A DNA stretch of 64,000 nt, taken from assembly GCA_002305805.1 (NCBI GenBank), contig DBQY01000009.1:84760-148759 (forward strand), written 5' to 3'. Shown one piece after another: positions 36,309 to 44,204 of this stretch. The DNA is from Atopobium sp. UBA1382 (GTDB taxonomy: Bacteria > Actinomycetota > Coriobacteriia > Coriobacteriales > Atopobiaceae). A model generated the notes under the pieces. The model saw nothing but the letters and a program-made list of their open reading frames with translations, ran no database searches and was not told the DNA's origin. The number at the start of each line of letters is the position of its first letter. Within the stretch, counting starts at the first letter, position 1. The position numbers and the translations under genes are program-made.

Positions 36309-37079
36309 GTGAACTGGGTACTTATCGGCACGCTCTTCTGCGTCGCCCTCGTGGCCTGCTGCCTGGGCTTCAGGCGCTTCGTGTGGTTCATGTCCATCGG
36401 CTACGGCCTCGCCGTGGCCGCGATCGCGCTCGCCACGCTCGTGGCCGGTGCGGGCATCACGGGCAACCCGCTCACGCCGGGACTTGTCGCCGGGCTTCTC
36501 GTCTGCCTCGCCTACGGGGTACGCCTGGGCGTCTTCCTGTGGCAGCGCGAGATGGGCAACGCCGCCTATCGCAAGGTGCTCGCCACCAAGGTGGGCGACG
36601 AGCCGCCCGTCTTTGTGAAGGCGCTCGCGTGGCTCTTCATGGGCGCGCTCTACGTCTGCGAAACGGCAGGGCTGCACCTGCGCCTGGCCAACGGCACGCC
36701 CGACGACGCCGTGCTGTGGGTCGGCGTGGTGGTCATGGCGGCCGGAGCCGTGATCGAGGCCGTGGCCGACCAGCAGAAGAGCGCCCAGAAGGCCAAGCAC
36801 CCGGACCTGCCGGCCACCGAGGGGCTCTTCTCCATCGTGCGCTGTCCCAACTACCTGGGCGAGATGCTCTTCTGGACCGGCGTCCTCATCGCCGGCGCGA
36901 CGAGCCTTGCCGGCGCGGGCCAGTGGGCCATGGCGCTCGTCGGCTTTGTCTGCATCATCTTCATCATGCTCGACGGCGCGCGGCGCATGGCCAAGGGCCA
37001 CGAGGAGCGCTACGGCACGGACCCCAGGTACCGCGCCTACGCCGACCGTACCAAGCTGATCATCCCGTTCGTCTGGTAG
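36309..37079 (+). CDS. DUF1295 / steroid 5-alpha-reductase-like membrane enzyme
   Basis: 256 residues from GTG at 36309, one base after the SDR stop. Six or seven membrane helices. The C-terminal half carries the signature of the ICMT/5-alpha-reductase/DUF1295 superfamily: ADQQKSAQKAKHPD, LFSIVRCPNYLGEMLFWTG, and HEERYGTDPRYRAYADRT. These enzymes reduce steroid or polyprenol double bonds with NADPH or methylate isoprenoids. Last gene of the TetR operon; a hairpin follows. Confidence 0.85.
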   Translation: MNWVLIGTLFCVALVACCLGFRRFVWFMSIGYGLAVAAIALATLVAGAGITGNPLTPGLVAGLLVCLAYGVRLGVFLWQREMGNAAYRKVLATKVGDEPPVFVKALAWLFMGALYVCETAGLHLRLANGTPDDAVLWVGVVVMAAGAVIEAVADQQKSAQKAKHPDLPATEGLFSIVRCPNYLGEMLFWTGVLIAGATSLAGAGQWAMALVGFVCIIFIMLDGARRMAKGHEERYGTDPRYRAYADRTKLIIPFVW

Positions 37080-37084
37080 GCGCG

Positions 37085-37118
37085 CGGGGGACGGGGCGCG
37101 CAGCCGTCCCGTCCCCCG
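37085..37118. terminator. Hairpin after the TetR operon
   Basis: CGGGGGACGGG (37085-37095) pairs with CCCGTCCCCCG (37108-37118), an 11-bp perfect stem six bases after the DUF1295 stop. No T-run, but the position fits transcription end. The following 180 bases to pflB are AT-richer and should hold the pflB promoter; a small hairpin (GCCGC-GTTGT-GCGGC) lies in the pflB leader. Confidence 0.5.
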
Positions 37119-37302
37119 AGTGCGGTCAGGACACCACCACAAGTTGACGTTGCTCTTCTCGGCAGGCACTACATCTTGTTGTATTGAAGGCTTGTTTCAC
37201 CCTTCTAACTTATTCTCGCCCACAGTCGCGCCCATACGTGGTAGTTTTGTGCTGCCGCGTTGTGCGGCGACCGATGCAACGACGCAAAAAGGAGCGTGAG
37301 CA

Positions 37303-39393
37303 GTGAGTCAGCAGGAGGCATGGGCCGGCTTTGTCGGCGGCAACTGGGAGCACGAGATCGACGTCCGTGACTTCATCCAGAAGAACTACACCCCCTACGA
37401 TGGCGACGAGTCCTTCCTCGCCGGCCCCACGGAGAACACCAGCAAGCTCTGGGGCGAGGTCATGGACCTCTTCCAGCAGGAGCGCGAGCACAACGGCGTC
37501 CTCGACATGGACACCGACCTCGTCTCCACGATCATCTCCCACCCCGCGGGCTACATCGATCAGCCGCTCGAGAAGATCGTGGGCCTGCAGACCGAGAAGC
37601 CGCTCAAGCGCGCCCTCATGGTCAACGGCGGCATCCGCATGGCCGTGGCCGCCTGCAAGCAGAACGGCTACGAGGTCGACCCGGAGATCGTGAACATCTA
37701 CACGAACTACCGCAAGACCCACAACGCCGGCGTCTTTGACGTCTACACGCCCGAGATGCGCGCCTGCCGTCACAGCCACATCATCACCGGCCTGCCCGAC
37801 GCCTACGGCCGCGGCCGCATCATCGGCGACTACCGCCGCGTCGCCCTCTACGGCGTCGACCGCCTCATCGAGGAGAAGAAGGCCGAGCACGCCGGCACCC
37901 AGAAGACCATGAACGAGGCCACGATCCGTCACCGCGAGGAGCTCGCGGAGCAGATTCGCGCCCTCCAGGAGCTCAACCAGCTCGGCAAGATCTACGGCTT
38001 CGACATCTCCCAGCCCGCCAAGACCTTCCAGGAGGCCGTGCAGTGGCTGTACTTCGGCTACCTCGCCGCGGTCAAGGAGCAGAACGGCGCCGCCATGTCC
38101 ATCGGCCGCAACTCCACGTTCCTGGACATCTACGCCGAGCGCGACCTCAAGAACGGCGTCATCACCGAGGCTGAGGCGCAGGAGATCATCGACCACCTCG
38201 TCATGAAGCTCCGCATGGTCAAGTTCGCCCGCACCCCGGAGTACAACGAGCTCTTCTCCGGCGACCCACAGTGGGTCACCGAGTCCCTCGGCGGCATGGG
38301 CGTCGACGGCCGCTCCATGGTCACCAAGACCGCTTTCCGCTACCTCCACACCCTTGAGAACATGGGCACCAGCCCCGAGCCCAACCTCACGGTGCTCTGG
38401 TCCACGCGCCTTCCGGAGGCCTTCAAGCGCTACTGCGCCAAGATCTCCATCACCACCAGCTCCATCCAGTACGAGAACGACGACCTCATGCGCGTCTACC
38501 ACGGAGACGACTACGCGATCGCGTGCTGCGTGTCCTCGATGCGCATCGGCAAGGAGATGCAGTTCTTCGGCGCCCGCGCCAACCTCGCCAAGTGCCTCCT
38601 CTACGCCATCAACGGCGGCCGTGACGAGAAGACCGGCGAGCAGGTCGGCCCGAAGTTCCGTCCGGTCGAGGGCGACTACCTCGACTACGATGACGTCGTG
38701 TCCAAGTACCGCGACATGATGCAGTGGCTCGCCGAGGTCTACGTCAACTCGCTGAACATCATCCACTACATGCACGACAAGTACTGCTACGAGCGCCTGC
38801 AGATGGCCCTGCACGACGAGCACGTGCACCGCTGGTTCGCCACGGGCATCGCCGGCCTCTCCGTCGTGGCCGACTCCCTCTCCGCGATCAAGTACGCCAA
38901 GGTCAAGGTCATCCGCGACGAGACCGGCCTCGTGACCGACTACCAGGTGGAGGGCGACTTCCCCAAGTACGGCAACGACGACGACCGCGTGGACCAGATC
39001 GCCCACGACGTGGTCGAGGTCTTCATGAAGTACGTCCGCGAGACCGACACCTACCGCAACTCCGTCCCGACGACCTCGATCCTCACGATCACCTCGAACG
39101 TCGTCTACGGCAACGCCACCGGCAACACGCCCGACGGCCGTCGCGCCGGCGAGCCCTTCGCCCCGGGCGCCAACCCGATGCACCGTCGTGACACCCACGG
39201 CGCCGTCGCGTCGCTGGCCTCCGTCGCCAAGCTCCCGTTCAAGGACGCCCAGGACGGCATCTCCAACACGTTCTCCATCGTGCCCAACGCCCTCGGCAAG
39301 GACGGCGCCGTCATGTTCGACGAGCTCGACCTCGACGCCCTCGGCGTGGACATCCAGATCGAGAACCCCGCCCCCGACTGCGGCTGCTGCTAG
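37303..39393 (+). CDS. pflB: Pyruvate formate-lyase large subunit lacking the glycyl-radical domain
   Basis: 696 residues from GTG at 37303 (AAAAAGGAG upstream). Converts pyruvate and CoA to acetyl-CoA and formate in anaerobic fermentation. Catalytic Cys408-Cys409 lie in [13 protein letters not shown], matching Cys418-419 of E. coli PflB. N- and mid-protein blocks ([45 protein letters not shown]) are typical. The protein runs in register with E. coli PflB (760 residues) until [11 protein letters not shown]. It then departs into a short tail ending in DCGCC, so the C-terminal domain with the radical glycine is missing. That domain is encoded separately at 39506-39754. Confidence 0.95.
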   Translation: MSQQEAWAGFVGGNWEHEIDVRDFIQKNYTPYDGDESFLAGPTENTSKLWGEVMDLFQQEREHNGVLDMDTDLVSTIISHPAGYIDQPLEKIVGLQTEKPLKRALMVNGGIRMAVAACKQNGYEVDPEIVNIYTNYRKTHNAGVFDVYTPEMRACRHSHIITGLPDAYGRGRIIGDYRRVALYGVDRLIEEKKAEHAGTQKTMNEATIRHREELAEQIRALQELNQLGKIYGFDISQPAKTFQEAVQWLYFGYLAAVKEQNGAAMSIGRNSTFLDIYAERDLKNGVITEAEAQEIIDHLVMKLRMVKFARTPEYNELFSGDPQWVTESLGGMGVDGRSMVTKTAFRYLHTLENMGTSPEPNLTVLWSTRLPEAFKRYCAKISITTSSIQYENDDLMRVYHGDDYAIACCVSSMRIGKEMQFFGARANLAKCLLYAINGGRDEKTGEQVGPKFRPVEGDYLDYDDVVSKYRDMMQWLAEVYVNSLNIIHYMHDKYCYERLQMALHDEHVHRWFATGIAGLSVVADSLSAIKYAKVKVIRDETGLVTDYQVEGDFPKYGNDDDRVDQIAHDVVEVFMKYVRETDTYRNSVPTTSILTITSNVVYGNATGNTPDGRRAGEPFAPGANPMHRRDTHGAVASLASVAKLPFKDAQDGISNTFSIVPNALGKDGAVMFDELDLDALGVDIQIENPAPDCGCC

Positions 39394-39408
39394 GCCGTTC
39401 GGAGGATT

Positions 39409-39441
39409 CGACAAATGACAGCTGTCTAGTGTCATTTGTCG
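39409..39441. promoter_or_regulatory. Palindromic hairpin or operator between pflB and the glycyl-radical gene
   Basis: CGACAAATGACA (39409-39420) and TGTCATTTGTCG (39430-39441) form a perfect 12-bp inverted repeat; a nested palindrome GACAGCTGTC (39417-39426) offers an alternative fold. A TACACT -10-like hexamer follows at 39444-39449. It may be an operator giving the downstream small gene its own control, or an mRNA hairpin. Confidence 0.55.
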
Positions 39442-39463
39442 GGTACACTGTGAGAGACAGGAA

Positions 39464-39486
39464 GGGTCGCCCCGTCGGGGCGACCC
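39464..39486. terminator. Second hairpin before the glycyl-radical gene
   Basis: GGGTCGCCCC, loop GTC, GGGGCGACCC: perfect 10-bp stem 19 bases upstream of the ATG at 39506. Could be an attenuator, an RNA processing or stability element that separates the levels of large and small subunits. No T-run follows. Confidence 0.5.
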
Positions 39487-39505
39487 ACGCGAGAAGGGAA
39501 CTCAC

Positions 39506-39754
39506 ATGAGCGCTACCGTTGCTCCCGAGCAGGTCGACAACCTCGTCAGCATGATCGACGGCTACGTCGAGGAGGGTGGTCACCACCTCAACGTCAACGT
39601 CTTCACCAAGGAGACCCTGCTTGACGCCCAGGCCCACCCCGAGAAGTACCCGCAGCTGACAATCCGCGTCTCCGGCTACGCGGTGAAGTTCAACTCCCTC
39701 ACCAAGAAGCAGCAGGACGACGTCATCTCCCGTACCTTCCACGAGGCGATGTAA
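39506..39754 (+). CDS. grcA: Stand-alone glycyl-radical domain of pyruvate formate-lyase (GrcA/YfiD-like)
   Basis: 82 residues with its own RBS (AAGGGAA). The sequence is the C-terminal domain of Pfl[19 protein letters not shown], then [15 protein letters not shown] with radical-carrying Gly57, ending [11 protein letters not shown]. In E. coli the small protein YfiD/GrcA repairs oxygen-cleaved PflB by supplying this domain. Here the upstream pflB lacks the domain, so this protein should be an obligatory subunit, not a spare part. It lies between pflB and the activase gene pflA, which installs the radical. The gene symbol is used by similarity to GrcA. Confidence 0.92.
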   Translation: MSATVAPEQVDNLVSMIDGYVEEGGHHLNVNVFTKETLLDAQAHPEKYPQLTIRVSGYAVKFNSLTKKQQDDVISRTFHEAM

Positions 39755-39777
39755 GGTCAACCTGACCTGTCCGTAAG

Positions 39778-39855
39778 GCGGGCGGGGAGGTTGCTTCGCA
39801 AAGTGCTTCGCGCCTTTGGCGCTCAGGAACTTTGCTCCGCAACCTCCCCGCCCGC
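39778..39855. terminator. Long nested inverted repeat between the glycyl-radical gene and pflA
   Basis: GCGGGCGGGGAGGTTGC (39778-39794) is exactly complementary to 39839-39855 (17 bp). Inside, GCAAAGT/ACTTTGC (7 bp) and GCGCC/GGCGC (5 bp) extend the fold to a tall nested hairpin of 78 bases. It is a strong terminator or attenuator candidate that would reduce read-through into pflA. Confidence 0.7.
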
Positions 39856-39901
39856 TTCTGTCTATCATGGTTGCATACAGGTCTGGGTGGAAGGTACGGA
39901 T

Positions 39902-40714
39902 GTGACTGTGGATACCGAGGGATGTGCTCGTGACGTTGACGTGGTTGGGCGGGTGCACTCCACCGAGAGCTTTGGGACGGTGGACGGTCCCGGTACCAGG
40001 TTCGTGGTGTTCTGCCAGGGCTGCCCGATGCGCTGCCAGTACTGCCACAACCCCGACACCTGGGAGTTCGCCCGCGCGGACGGCGCTGGTCCCGGGACCA
40101 GCGTGACGGTCGGCGAGCTGCTCGAGCGCTACGAGCGCAACCGCCCCTTCTATCGCACCGGCGGCATCACCGTCACGGGCGGGGAGCCCATGGCGCAGCC
40201 CGACTTCGTGGCGGCCCTCTTCCGCGCCGCCCACGCCGCCCCGGCCGGCCGCATCCACACCTGCCTGGACACCTCCGCGGCCACGTTCTCCGCGGCGCAC
40301 GCCGAGCGCTTCTCGGCGCTGCTCGATGCCACCGACATGGTTCTTCTCGACATCAAGACGTCGGACCCCGCGCTGCACGAGACGCTCTGCGGGCTGAGCG
40401 CGAGCCACGCCCTCGAGCTCGGCGATGAGCTCGCGCAGCGGCGCATCCCCACCCTGGTGCGCCACGTGGTCGTGCCCGGTCTCACCGACTCCGAGGAGGA
40501 GTGCGCGGCCGTCGGTCGCATCATCGGGGACTGGGACAACGTCGTGGGGCTGGACTTCCTCCCCTACCACACCCTCGGCAAGACCAAGTACGACAAGCTC
40601 GGCATCGAGTACCCGCTCAAGGGCGTCAAGGCCATGAACGCCGCGCGCGCCAAGGAGCTGCGGCAGGTGGCCCTTCTCGCCCGCGCCCAGCGCCGTGCCG
40701 AACGCGGAAAGTAA
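39902..40714 (+). CDS. pflA: Pyruvate formate-lyase activating enzyme (radical SAM)
   Basis: 270 residues from GTG at 39902 behind GGAAGG. A TTG further upstream (39791) would place the start inside the hairpin stem and is rejected. Radical SAM cluster motif CxxxCxxC seen in CQGCPMRCQYCHNPDTW, GGE-type SAM motif TVTGGEPMAQPDF, and LLDIKTSDP. The enzyme abstracts hydrogen from the glycine of the glycyl-radical protein under anaerobic conditions. C-terminal LDFLPYHTLGKTKYDKLG is typical of PflA. Its substrate here would be the 82-residue protein just upstream. Confidence 0.95.
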   Translation: MTVDTEGCARDVDVVGRVHSTESFGTVDGPGTRFVVFCQGCPMRCQYCHNPDTWEFARADGAGPGTSVTVGELLERYERNRPFYRTGGITVTGGEPMAQPDFVAALFRAAHAAPAGRIHTCLDTSAATFSAAHAERFSALLDATDMVLLDIKTSDPALHETLCGLSASHALELGDELAQRRIPTLVRHVVVPGLTDSEEECAAVGRIIGDWDNVVGLDFLPYHTLGKTKYDKLGIEYPLKGVKAMNAARAKELRQVALLARAQRRAERGK

Positions 40715-40716
40715 CG

Positions 40717-40871
40717 CCAAGAATTCCAAGTAGCGCGCAGTGCGCCAAGAATCCCGAGTTACGCGAGCTGTAGTTTGAAGTTTTGCGCGCGTAGCCCGGG
40801 TTTTTTGTCCGTTTGGACAAGAATCCGGAGTTACGCGCGGCGAGAAGAACGCGCAACTCCGGATTCTTGGC
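40717..40871. repeat. Double-hairpin repeat (copy 2), terminator between convergent pflA and aroF
   Basis: First hairpin: CCCGAGTTACGCG (40753-40765) with 40788-40800 (11 of 13 pairs) followed by six T. Second: AAGAATCCGGAGTT (40819-40832) with AACTCCGGATTCTT (40855-40868). A degenerate extra copy, AAGAATTCCAAGTAGCGCGC, precedes them at about 40719. The element shares hairpin one and the TTTTTTGTCCGT spacer with 33051-33168, and a CGAGAAG heptamer lies in the second loop. Confidence 0.8.
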
Positions 40872-40888
40872 AGAGATGACAGGGTGCC

Positions 40889-41917
40889 CTACGCGCGCTC
40901 CGCGATCTCCTTCACGAGGCGCTCGGTCTTGTCCCAGCCGAGGCAGGCGTCGGTGATCGACTGGCCGTAGGTGGTGCCGCCCACCGGCTGGTTGCCGTCC
41001 ACGAGGTAGGACTCCACCATGAAGCCGCGCACGAGGCGGCGGATCGTGTCCGAGCGGCTCATGGAGTCGAGCACCTCGTGGCAGATGCGAATCTGCTGGA
41101 ACGGGCGCTTGCCGGAGTTGTCGTGGTTGCAGTCGATGACGGCGGCGGGGCTCTCAAAGCTCGCGGAGGTGTACTTCTCCGCCAGGCGCTCCAGGTACTC
41201 GTAGTGGTAGTTGGGGTAGTTGATGCCGTCGAGCCCCACGTAGCCGCGCAGGACCGCGTGCGCGAGCGGGTTGCCGGTGGTGGAGACCTCCCAGTTGCGG
41301 AAGATGAAGGTCTGGGGCTGCTGGGCCGCGTAGATGGAGTTGAGCATCACGTCGGTGGAGCCGCCCGTGGGGTTCTTCATGCCCACCGGCATGGGGACGC
41401 CCGAGGCCACGAGGCGATGCTCCTGGTTCTCCACGGAGCGCGCGCCCACCGCGATGTAGGCCAGCACGTCGATGAGGTACTGGTAGTTCGTGGGATAGAG
41501 CATCTCGTCCGCCGTGAACAGGCCCGTCTCCTCCACCACGCGCAGGTGCATGCGGCGGATGGCCTTGACGCCCTCGAGCAGGTCGTCGGCGGCCTCGGGG
41601 TTGGGGTTGTGGAGCAGGCCCTTGTAGCCGGTGCCCTTGGTGCGCGGCTTGTTGGTGTAGACGCGCGGAATCACGACCAGGCGGTCGCGCACCGTCTCGG
41701 CGAGCTTGGAAAGACGGACGGCGTAGTCGAGCACGGAGTCCTCGCGGTCCGCCGAGCAGGGGCCAATGATGAGCAGCAGGCGGTCGTCCTCGCCGCGCAG
41801 CACGCGCGCCACGTCCCGGTCGAAGGCCGCCTTGCGCTCCGTCATCTCCGCCGAGAGCGGCATCTCGGCACGGATGTCCTTGGGGATGGGCAGAAGGCGC
41901 TTGAACTTCATCGACAT
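40889..41917 (-). CDS. aroF: 3-deoxy-7-phosphoheptulonate synthase (DAHP synthase, AroF/G/H class)
   Basis: 342 residues, class I-alpha length. Condenses PEP and erythrose-4-phosphate, the first shikimate step to aromatic amino acids. Landmarks: LLLIIGPCSADREDSVLDYA, RVYTNKPRTKGTGYKG, VGARSVENQEHRLVASG, GMKNPTGGSTDVMLNS, AVIDCNHDNSGKRP and FMVESYLVDGNQ. Metal ligands Cys (GPCS), His and Glu are all in place. Stands alone; its upstream region shows no Trp, Phe or Tyr leader peptide, so I see no attenuation. Which aromatic amino acid inhibits it is not clear. Confidence 0.95.
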   Translation of the reverse strand: MSMKFKRLLPIPKDIRAEMPLSAEMTERKAAFDRDVARVLRGEDDRLLLIIGPCSADREDSVLDYAVRLSKLAETVRDRLVVIPRVYTNKPRTKGTGYKGLLHNPNPEAADDLLEGVKAIRRMHLRVVEETGLFTADEMLYPTNYQYLIDVLAYIAVGARSVENQEHRLVASGVPMPVGMKNPTGGSTDVMLNSIYAAQQPQTFIFRNWEVSTTGNPLAHAVLRGYVGLDGINYPNYHYEYLERLAEKYTSASFESPAAVIDCNHDNSGKRPFQQIRICHEVLDSMSRSDTIRRLVRGFMVESYLVDGNQPVGGTTYGQSITDACLGWDKTERLVKEIAERA

Positions 41918-42019
41918 GGGACAGCCTCTCTATGCGTTGGAAACCCGTCTATTATTGCGCATCCGCGCTACTATGTTGGCGAGCAAAACCACGCACGTCG
42001 CGCCGAAGAAGGAGGCACC

Positions 42020-43504
42020 ATGCCCTGCACCACCATCCTCGTTGGCAAGAAGGCCAGCTACGACGGGTCTACGATCGTCGCCCGCAACGAGGACTCCCCG
42101 GGCGGCCAGTTTGAGGCCAAGCGCTTCGTGGCACGCGAGGCTCCCAAGGCCGGCAGCGTCTACAAGAGCGTGCTCTCGCACCTTGAGATCGAGCTGCCCG
42201 AGGACGGCATGCGCTACACCGCCATGCCCAACGCCGACCTCCGCGAGGGCCTCTGGGAGGCGGCCGGCTTCAACGAGCGCAACGTGGGCATGAGCGCCAC
42301 GGAGACCCTCACCTCCAACGAGCGCGTGCTCGCCGCGGACCCGCTCGTGGAGTATCGCGCCGCGCGGGGCAAGGAGGGCGAGAAGGACTTTGAGCCCGAG
42401 CGCCTGGGTGGCATCGGCGAGGAGGACATGGTCACGCTCGTCCTCCCCTACGCCACGAGCGCCCGTGACGGCGCGCTCCGCCTCGGCGCCCTTCTCGAGC
42501 GCTATGGCACCTACGAGATGAACGGCATCGCCTTCTCCGACGCCGACGAGATCTGGTGGCTCGAGACCGTGGGCGGCCACCACTGGATCGCGCGGCGCGT
42601 GCCCGACGACTGCTACGTGACCATGCCCAACCAGCTGGGCATCGACGACTTTGACCTCACGGACGCGTTTGGCGAGAAGCGCGAGCACCTCTGCTCGGCT
42701 GACCTGCGCGAGTGGATGGACGCCTACCACCTCAACCTCACGTTCGGCGTGCGCGGCGGGCACTTCAACCCGCGCGACGCCTTCGGCAGCCACTCGGACG
42801 CGGATCACGTCTACAACACGCCGCGCGCCTGGGACATGCAGCGCTTCCTGAGCCCGCACGCGGGCCCCTGGGAGACCGCCGCGCCGGGCGCCGACTTTGG
42901 CCCCGAGAGCAACTGCATCCCGTGGTGCCGCGAGCCCGAGCGCAAGGTCACGATCGAGGACGTGAAGTACGTGCTCTCCCTGCACTACCAGGGCACGCCC
43001 TACGACCCCTACGGCAACGGGCCCGACTCCACGCGCGGACTCTACCGCCCCATCGGCATCAACCGCAACTGCCAGCTCGCGGTGCTGCAGCTCCGCCCGT
43101 ACGTGGACGCGAGCCGCGCCGCGCTCCAGTGGGTCTCGCTCGGCAGCAACGCCTTCAACGCGCTCGTGCCGTTCTATGCCAACGTGGGCGTCACGCCCGC
43201 CTATCTCGCGGACACCACCACGCAGGTCACGACCGACAGCTTCTACTGGGCAAACCGCCTCGTGGCCGCCCTGGCGGACGCCGCCTACGGCGCGTGCCTG
43301 CCGCACGTCGAGCGCTACCAGGAGCGTCTCACGAGCCGCGCCTACGCGCTGGTGCTCGCCTGTGACGCCGAGGACGGCGACCGCGAGGCGTGCAACCAGG
43401 CCATTGCCGACGAGTGCCGCCGCGAGACGGACGATCTTCTCGGCAAGGTCCTCTTTGAGACGAGCATGCAGATGAGAAACGGGTTCTCGCGCAGCGACAA
43501 CTAG
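42020..43504 (+). CDS. C69 family dipeptidase
   Basis: 494 residues from ATG at 42020 (GAAGGAGG upstream). PepD-type Ntn-hydrolase: the N-terminal MPCTTILVGKKASYDGSTIVARNEDS contains the nucleophilic Cys (residue 3), normally exposed by processing. Other family blocks are GMSATETLTSNE, EEDMVTLVLPYATSARDG, DEIWWLETVGGHHWIARRVPDD and GINRNCQLAVLQLRP. Cleaves dipeptides with broad specificity in the cytosol. Divergent from aroF, with about 100 bases between. Single-gene unit before the convergent membrane protein. Confidence 0.92.
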   Translation: MPCTTILVGKKASYDGSTIVARNEDSPGGQFEAKRFVAREAPKAGSVYKSVLSHLEIELPEDGMRYTAMPNADLREGLWEAAGFNERNVGMSATETLTSNERVLAADPLVEYRAARGKEGEKDFEPERLGGIGEEDMVTLVLPYATSARDGALRLGALLERYGTYEMNGIAFSDADEIWWLETVGGHHWIARRVPDDCYVTMPNQLGIDDFDLTDAFGEKREHLCSADLREWMDAYHLNLTFGVRGGHFNPRDAFGSHSDADHVYNTPRAWDMQRFLSPHAGPWETAAPGADFGPESNCIPWCREPERKVTIEDVKYVLSLHYQGTPYDPYGNGPDSTRGLYRPIGINRNCQLAVLQLRPYVDASRAALQWVSLGSNAFNALVPFYANVGVTPAYLADTTTQVTTDSFYWANRLVAALADAAYGACLPHVERYQERLTSRAYALVLACDAEDGDREACNQAIADECRRETDDLLGKVLFETSMQMRNGFSRSDN

Positions 43505-43507
43505 GCC

Positions 43508-44194
43508 CTAGGCTCGGCGGCGGGCCTCCGGCACCCCCAGCTCGCGCAGGGTGGTGGCAAGGTCGGGCGAGAAGTACGGGAAGAGCTCGATGCCGAGCTC
43601 CCGGTCCTGGAGCGAGTCCGCAGCGAGGTCCTCCGGCGTGCTGTGGCCCACGTTCAGACGTGAGCGCAGCGCACCGGAGGCCTCCATCTCACGCTCGTCG
43701 GCAAACCTGCGCTCGCGGACGGCGCCGCCGCGCGACGGCATGACGACGAGCTCGCGAAACTCGTCGAGCAGGTAGAACTCGCACTCCGGCAGATGGGCCA
43801 CGCTCAGAAGGACGTGTCGCGGCTGGCGGACCCGACCCCAGAAGTAGCGGTCGTCGCCGGTGTCGACGAGCTCGCGCTCGTCGCATCGCACGTAGATGAG
43901 GTAGCCCTCGCGGTCAATGAGCAGGCGCTCGTCCGAGATGCCGCGTGCTGCCGCGCTCTTGCCGCGCCAGATTGCCAAGAAGAAGGCGAGCGAGACGAGC
44001 AGGCCGCCCGCCGTCCCTACCACCCTGAGCGGGCCCTGGGCGAACGCGACAAAGACGAGCGCGCACGCGACGCCCGCCACGATGAAGCCGCGGGCAACGC
44101 GACCGCTCGTGCTGGTCCTGTCCCAGCCATCGAGCCAGTGCTCCTTGAGCTCGGGGTCGGGCGAGAAGACGATGTCGTGGTCGGGGAGGTTCAT
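43508..44194 (-). CDS. Conserved membrane protein, two N-terminal helices and a cytoplasmic domain
   Basis: 228 residues. After a charged 32-residue N-terminus come two adjacent hydrophobic segments (GFIVAGVACALVFVAFAQ and VVGTAGGLLVSLAFFLAIW). A soluble domain of about 150 residues follows, beginning ISDERLLIDREGYLIYVRCDERELVD, which looks like a PH-like/YcxB membrane-associated domain. No catalytic motif. It sits 10 bases upstream of nothing on its strand and 11 bases downstream of the acetyltransferase gene, so the two are likely co-transcribed. Function unknown. Confidence 0.7.
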   Translation of the reverse strand: MNLPDHDIVFSPDPELKEHWLDGWDRTSTSGRVARGFIVAGVACALVFVAFAQGPLRVVGTAGGLLVSLAFFLAIWRGKSAAARGISDERLLIDREGYLIYVRCDERELVDTGDDRYFWGRVRQPRHVLLSVAHLPECEFYLLDEFRELVVMPSRGGAVRERRFADEREMEASGALRSRLNVGHSTPEDLAADSLQDRELGIELFPYFSPDLATTLRELGVPEARRRA

Positions 44195-44204
44195 GCTCGT
44201 CCCT

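Noticed and set aside
39380..39510. PFL split as a sequencing frameshift
   Set aside because: The two reading frames are separated by 112 bases with two perfect hairpins and an RBS, and the large subunit has its own distinct tail, so a single indel cannot rejoin them.
39791..39901. TTG start at 39791 for pflA, giving a longer protein
   Set aside because: It lies in the stem of the long hairpin, has no RBS, and the extra residues do not resemble PflA. GTG at 39902 has GGAAGG at the right distance.
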